Shown piece after piece: positions 40,386 through 43,778 of a stretch of 43,778 bases of DNA. Below the pieces are notes generated by a model. That model ran no database searches and was not told the origin of the DNA. It saw nothing but the letters and a program-made list of their open reading frames with translations. The translations under genes and the position numbers were made by a program. The stretch's first letter is position 1; each line of letters opens with the position of its first letter. Source of the DNA: an uncultured Subdoligranulum sp. (GTDB lineage: Bacteria; Bacillota; Clostridia; Oscillospirales; Ruminococcaceae); the NCBI GenBank assembly GCA_904374465.1, contig CAJFFY010000020.1, positions 1-43,778 on the forward strand, given 5' to 3'.

Positions 40386-41680
40386 CCACACAACAAGCCA
40401 TGGAAGCCTTGCATGCGTTGCCGCGGCTGGGAAGCGGTGCCCCGGGGCTGGAGCGGATGCAGAATCTGCTGGATCACCTGGGCAACCCGGAAAAAGACCT
40501 GCAATGCATTCATATTGCCGGCACCAACGGCAAGGGAAGCCTGGCAGCCATGACAGCTTCCATCCTCACGGCGGCGGGTTACAAGACCGGTCTCACCATC
40601 AGCCCCTATGTGGTGGATTTCCGGGAGCGCTTCCAGATTGACGGCGAGATGATTCCGCCGCGTACGCTGGCCTCGCTGACCCAAAAGATTCTGGACGCCA
40701 TGCAAGCCATCCGCCGGGAAGGCGGGGAGATGCCGGTCCAGTTCGAGGCGGTCACCGCTCTGGCATTGCTTTGGTTCGCGCGGGAAAAGTGTGACCTGGT
40801 GGTACTGGAAACCGGTCTGGGCGGTCGGTTTGATGCCACCAATGTGGTACCCCATACGCTGGTGGCGGCAATCACCCGCATCGGTTACGATCATATGGAG
40901 CTGCTGGGCGATACGCTGGACAAGATCGCTGCCGAAAAGGCCGGGATCATCAAGGAAGGCTGTGCGGTGGTCTGCTACCCCGATCAGCCCGAAGAAGCGA
41001 TGGGACCGATTCTGACGGCGGCTGCTGATGCCCATACCACCATCATCACCCCGGAGCTGGAGGATATCCGCCAGCTGCCGGGCAAACGGCTGGAGAACCG
41101 CATTGACTACGGCGGATACCAGGCGGCGCTGGGATTGCCCGGCGCGCACCAGGCCAAACATGCGGCCATGGCGGTGGAAATTGCGCTGGCGCTCTGGCGG
41201 GAATACGGTTATGATATCTCGGACGACGCCATCCTGCAAGGCCTGGCGGCAGCCCATATGCCGGCACGGATAGAAGTCCTGCGCCGGACGCCGCTGCTGT
41301 TGCTGGACGGCTGCCATAACCCGGACGGCACCCGGGCACTGGCCGAGACCTTGAAAAATGCCCGCTATGAGGAGAACCTGGTGGGCGTATTGGGAATGCT
41401 GGCCGATAAGGACTACAAAACCATGCTGGAAAATCTAGCGCCTTGCTTTGCCAAGGTATTTACTGTTACCCCGGACTGTCCCCGGGCTCTCAGCGGGGAG
41501 GACCTGCAGCGGGAAGCCCGTTTCCACATGGATGCGGAGGCTGCCCCCAGCGTGCCGGAAGCCTTGCGTGCGGCGGTCCGGTATGCCGAGGAGAACAATC
41601 TGGCGGGCGTGGTGGTCTGCGGCTCGCTCTACCTGGCGGCCGAAGCACGTCCCTGGCTGCTCCGGGAAGCAAAAAAATAA
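40382..41680 (+). CDS. folC: Folylpolyglutamate synthase / dihydrofolate synthase
   Basis: A 432-residue Mur-ligase-family enzyme. The ATP site is HIAGTNGKGSLAAM (about residues 44-57), followed by SPYVVDFRERFQIDGEMI, ETGLGGRFDATNV and, in the C-terminal domain, LLLLDGCHNPDGTRAL. It adds glutamate to folates, and in many bacteria also to dihydropteroate. It overlaps the VanZ-like gene by four bases, so translation is coupled. A strong terminator follows. Confidence 0.95.
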   Translation: MTTQQAMEALHALPRLGSGAPGLERMQNLLDHLGNPEKDLQCIHIAGTNGKGSLAAMTASILTAAGYKTGLTISPYVVDFRERFQIDGEMIPPRTLASLTQKILDAMQAIRREGGEMPVQFEAVTALALLWFAREKCDLVVLETGLGGRFDATNVVPHTLVAAITRIGYDHMELLGDTLDKIAAEKAGIIKEGCAVVCYPDQPEEAMGPILTAAADAHTTIITPELEDIRQLPGKRLENRIDYGGYQAALGLPGAHQAKHAAMAVEIALALWREYGYDISDDAILQGLAAAHMPARIEVLRRTPLLLLDGCHNPDGTRALAETLKNARYEENLVGVLGMLADKDYKTMLENLAPCFAKVFTVTPDCPRALSGEDLQREARFHMDAEAAPSVPEALRAAVRYAEENNLAGVVVCGSLYLAAEARPWLLREAKK

Positions 41681-41714
41681 GCCCTTGCCGCCCGGTTCCA
41701 ACAAAATATGTGAG

Positions 41715-41750
41715 GAAAAGCCTGTATCGTAAAGATACAGGCTTTTCTTT
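41715..41750 (+). terminator. Terminator of folC
   Basis: 14-bp stem GAAAAGCCTGTATC / GATACAGGCTTTTC followed by TTT. The spoIIA operon begins just downstream; I see no clear sigma-A promoter for it, so a sporulation sigma factor may be used. Confidence 0.9.
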
Positions 41751-41794
41751 TGTTGGTGCCTGCAATTTTCAGCAATGCAAAGGGGACAACCTCC

Positions 41795-42091
41795 ATGGCC
41801 AAAGTTTGTTTTGTGCCGGGCAGCGGAACGCTGGCGGCCTATCTCAGCGGGGAAATCGATCACCACGCGGCGCAGTCCTTGCGTCGGGAAATCGATGCAC
41901 AAGTGGACGAACGTCTCCCCGAACTGCTGACGCTGGATTTTTCCGGGGTCACTTTTATGGATTCTTCCGGTGTGGGGCTGATTCTGGGGCGGGATCGCCA
42001 CGTGGTATCTCTGGGCGGGCGCCTTACCGTGCAGAATCCGCCGCCGGCGGTACGCCGCATGCTGGACCTTGCCCATATTACATATGCCTAA
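41795..42091 (+). CDS. spoIIAA: Anti-sigma-F factor antagonist (STAS domain)
   Basis: A 98-residue STAS protein. The phosphorylation motif is FMDSSGVGLILGR, with Ser57-Ser58; Ser58 matches the phosphorylated serine of Bacillus SpoIIAA. In its unphosphorylated form it binds SpoIIAB and frees sigma-F in the forespore. ATG 41795 follows AAAGGGG. It is the first gene of a spoIIAA-spoIIAB-sigF operon; its order and the next genes leave little doubt about identity. Confidence 0.94.
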   Translation: MAKVCFVPGSGTLAAYLSGEIDHHAAQSLRREIDAQVDERLPELLTLDFSGVTFMDSSGVGLILGRDRHVVSLGGRLTVQNPPPAVRRMLDLAHITYA

Positions 42092-42103
42092 GGGGATAGT
42101 GCC

Positions 42104-42538
42104 ATGAAAATGCTCAATCAGGTTAAAATTACTTTTGCCAGCCGTTCTGTCAATGAAGGCTTTGCCCGCGCCGCTTTGGCGGCCTTTCTGGTGCAGCTGG
42201 ACCCCACGGTGCCGCAGCTGGCAGACCTCAAAACGGCGGTGTCTGAAGCGGTTACCAACTGCATCGTTCACGCGTACCCCGATGGAATCGGTCCCATCAC
42301 TTTGACGGCGGGACTGTATGAAGGCGGTCTGGTGCGGATCACCATCAGCGACCGCGGGGTGGGAATTGAGGATATTGCCAAGGCCATGGAACCCATGTAT
42401 ACCACAGGGGATCCCTCGGAACGGGCCGGACTGGGCTTTGCGGTGATGCAAAGTTTTATGGATAAGGTGCGGGTATCCTCCACGCCGGGCAAAGGCACCC
42501 GTGTCACGCTCACCAAACGGTTGGAGGCACGTAGTTGA
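42104..42538 (+). CDS. spoIIAB: Anti-sigma-F factor, serine kinase
   Basis: A 144-residue GHKL ATPase/kinase. The N box is AVSEAVTNCIVHAYP, and the G1/G2 boxes are ISDRGVGIEDI and SERAGLGFAVM. It binds and inhibits sigma-F, and phosphorylates SpoIIAA. An AAGGGGA site lies before the ATG, 12 bases after the SpoIIAA stop. Confidence 0.95.
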   Translation: MKMLNQVKITFASRSVNEGFARAALAAFLVQLDPTVPQLADLKTAVSEAVTNCIVHAYPDGIGPITLTAGLYEGGLVRITISDRGVGIEDIAKAMEPMYTTGDPSERAGLGFAVMQSFMDKVRVSSTPGKGTRVTLTKRLEARS

Positions 42539-42571
42539 CCCCTCTACATATTTCATAAAGGGGGAACTGGT

Positions 42572-43270
42572 ATGCCTGCACCAAGCATCGAGCGGATGCC
42601 GCGCGCTGAATTTATTGAAAAGAACCTGGGATTGGTTCATGCCTGCGCCGGAAGATTCAAGGGCCGGGGCATCGAATATGAGGAACTGTATGCCGCCGGC
42701 TGTCTGGGATTGGTCAAAGCATGTGATGGATTTGATACGGGACGCGGTGTTTGCTTTTCCACCTATGCGGTACCGGTAATTCTGGGAGAAATCAAAAAGC
42801 TCTTTCGGGATGGGGGAACCGTCAAGGTGAGCCGTTCGCTGAAAGAGTTGGGCCTCAAAATCAATGCGCAGCGGGAACATTATCTCAAGACTACCGGACA
42901 GGAGCCGGGTGTCACTCAGTTGGCGGAAATTCTACAGACCACACCGGAACAAATCGCTTTGGCCATCCGGGCTTCTCTGCCTGCCTTATCCCTGACCCCT
43001 ACCGACGGGGAGGATGGACAGAAAGAATGGGATGTGCCGGTGGATTCCCCGGAGGAAAGTCTGTCCGATCGGATAGGATTGGCGGAAGTGATGGACAAGC
43101 TGGAACCAAAGGATCGCTTGATGATCCGCTTGCGCTTTTATGGAGGGAAGACCCAAAGCGAGACAGCGAAAGTGCTGGGAACCACACAGGTGCAGGTATC
43201 CCGCAGAGAGCGAAAAGTCCTGCAATGGATGCGAGAACAACTGCTGGGAAGCGATAGCGCCGCCATATAA
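42572..43270 (+). CDS. sigF: RNA polymerase sigma factor, sporulation sigma-F
   Basis: A 232-residue sigma-70 group 3 factor. Region 2 (EYEELYAAGCLGLVKACDGFD, then GVCFSTYAVPVILGEIKKLFRDGG), region 3 (VKVSRSLKELGLKI) and region 4 (LEPKDRLMIRLRFYGGKTQS then ETAKVLGTTQVQVSRRERKVL) are all present. Position after spoIIAB makes it sigma-F, the first forespore-specific factor. ATG 42572 follows AAAGGGGGAAC. A strong terminator closes the operon. Confidence 0.95.
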   Translation: MPAPSIERMPRAEFIEKNLGLVHACAGRFKGRGIEYEELYAAGCLGLVKACDGFDTGRGVCFSTYAVPVILGEIKKLFRDGGTVKVSRSLKELGLKINAQREHYLKTTGQEPGVTQLAEILQTTPEQIALAIRASLPALSLTPTDGEDGQKEWDVPVDSPEESLSDRIGLAEVMDKLEPKDRLMIRLRFYGGKTQSETAKVLGTTQVQVSRRERKVLQWMREQLLGSDSAAI

Positions 43271-43271
43271 G

Positions 43272-43324
43272 AAAAAAAGCGTGCACAGGAACCTGATGGT
43301 TCGTCAAAGTGCACGCTTTTTGAT
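43272..43324 (+). terminator. Terminator of the spoIIA operon
   Basis: Stem AAAAAGCGTGCAC / GTGCACGCTTTTT with inner pairing in the loop. Confidence 0.88.
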
Positions 43325-43363
43325 TCATAAATTGTGCTACCCAACAAAAGTGCGACTTCTGTA

Positions 43364-43392
43364 TTGACAGAAAGAATAGGGTGTGGTATGAT
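43364..43392 (+). promoter_or_regulatory. rRNA operon promoter P1
   Basis: Perfect TTGACA (43364-43369), 17-base spacer, TATGAT (43387-43392). Confidence 0.85.
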
Positions 43393-43476
43393 ACGCCTAC
43401 CATCGCAGGAAATGACGATATATCGACGAGAGAAAAAGAAATCGAAAAAAGTGTCGAAAAAACCGAAAAAAAGGTG

Positions 43477-43505
43477 TTGACAAAGTCGATTCCCGGTGGT
43501 ATTAT
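43477..43505 (+). promoter_or_regulatory. rRNA operon promoter P2
   Basis: Perfect TTGACA (43477-43482), 17-base spacer, TATTAT (43500-43505), preceded by A-rich runs that could act as an UP element. Confidence 0.85.
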
Positions 43506-43628
43506 ATTCAAGCTGTCCGGCGCGAGAGCGACACGGAAAGCCGCTGAAAACCGCATAACAACAGCCTTTGAGGACTTTTCGGGAGCTTCGGTTCTTGAAA
43601 AAACTTCAAAAAAATCTCAAAAAAGTTC

Positions 43629-43657
43629 TTGACAAAATGAACTTCGCGAGATATAAT
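43629..43657 (+). promoter_or_regulatory. rRNA operon promoter P3
   Basis: Perfect TTGACA (43629-43634), 17-base spacer, perfect TATAAT (43652-43657), preceded by repeated A-tracts in phase. This is the strongest of the three. Confidence 0.92.
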
Positions 43658-43664
43658 AAATAAG

Positions 43665-43778
43665 CTGTCACGAGAGATACGAACAGCGAGCAGGACCTTG
43701 AAAATTGAACAAAACTGAAACTTGTGGAACCTTATCGTGGGTGGAAACCCACGTAAATCAATTCCAAATTACAAGTAA
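43665..43778 (+). other. rRNA operon leader
   Basis: The transcript from the three promoters passes a boxA-like antitermination sequence, GACCTTGAAAATTGAACAA (43694-43712), and a hairpin GTGGGT / ACCCAC (43737-43752). This is the layout of a Firmicutes 16S rRNA leader; the 16S gene itself should start just past the window. Confidence 0.8.

Noticed and set aside
43381..43632. 83-codon frame in the rRNA promoter region
   Set aside because: It overlaps tandem promoters and A-tracts, with Lys/Ser-rich composition expected from A-rich DNA and no ribosome-binding site.
1..43778. CRISPR arrays and tRNA genes
   Set aside because: No regularly spaced repeats or tRNA cloverleaf sequences were noticed on either strand.

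Overview
The window looks like chromosomal DNA from a high-GC, low-copy-codon-biased member of the Firmicutes, most likely the Oscillospiraceae/Ruminococcaceae group (Faecalibacterium, Gemmiger or Subdoligranulum relatives). This is an inference. It rests on the rpsF-ssb-rpsR operon, a valine T-box leader, consensus sigma-A promoters, strong intrinsic terminators, a spoIIAA-spoIIAB-sigF operon, and protein sequences typical of gut Clostridia. The 3' end is the promoter and leader region of an rRNA operon whose 16S gene lies just outside.

Layout. 1-1066: rpsF-ssb-rpsR operon (minus). 1207-4695: AEC-family transporter, then a YtrA-type GntR/ABC/permease operon and an Lrp-type regulator. 4940-9200: a polyprenyl-phosphate sugar transferase and two tandem M23 peptidases, whose promoter holds a 24-bp perfect palindrome. 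9316-10533: iron-type alcohol dehydrogenase. 10727-22742: a class B penicillin-binding protein gene (SpoVD/FtsI type) split into two pieces. 22872-29204: guanine-deaminase-like amidohydrolase and a MacB/FtsX-type ABC transporter with a 1382-residue permease. 29385-33663: MarR regulator plus a heterodimeric ABC exporter. 33889-38560: a ricin-lectin/histone-H1-like protein, an HD hydrolase and T-box-controlled valS. 38676-41680: second AEC transporter, a VanZ-like protein and folC. 41795-43270: spoIIAA-spoIIAB-sigF. 43364-43778: three tandem rRNA promoters and the leader.

The main discovery is at 12021-22212. A 10,192-bp element interrupts the PBP gene between its SxN and KSG active-site motifs. 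The element encodes a large serine recombinase (19189-20745). Both junctions carry ACCGGnnGGnnCCGGT (12012-12027 and 22204-22219). Joining the flanks at the central GG restores one uninterrupted 607-residue PBP frame with all three catalytic motifs. Joining the element ends gives a longer dyad centred on the same GG, with outer TGGTCCAA/TTGGACCA arms, which is the expected form of a serine-integrase attP. The element carries an IlvD/Edd-type dehydratase with a FadR-type regulator, a complete RpiR/PTS/6-phospho-beta-glucosidase operon, the recombinase with a coupled 39-codon ORF, and a scarred right end with fragments of an exported protein and of tspO. The arrangement resembles skin-like elements that interrupt sporulation genes. 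Whether this one excises, and when, cannot be read from the sequence.
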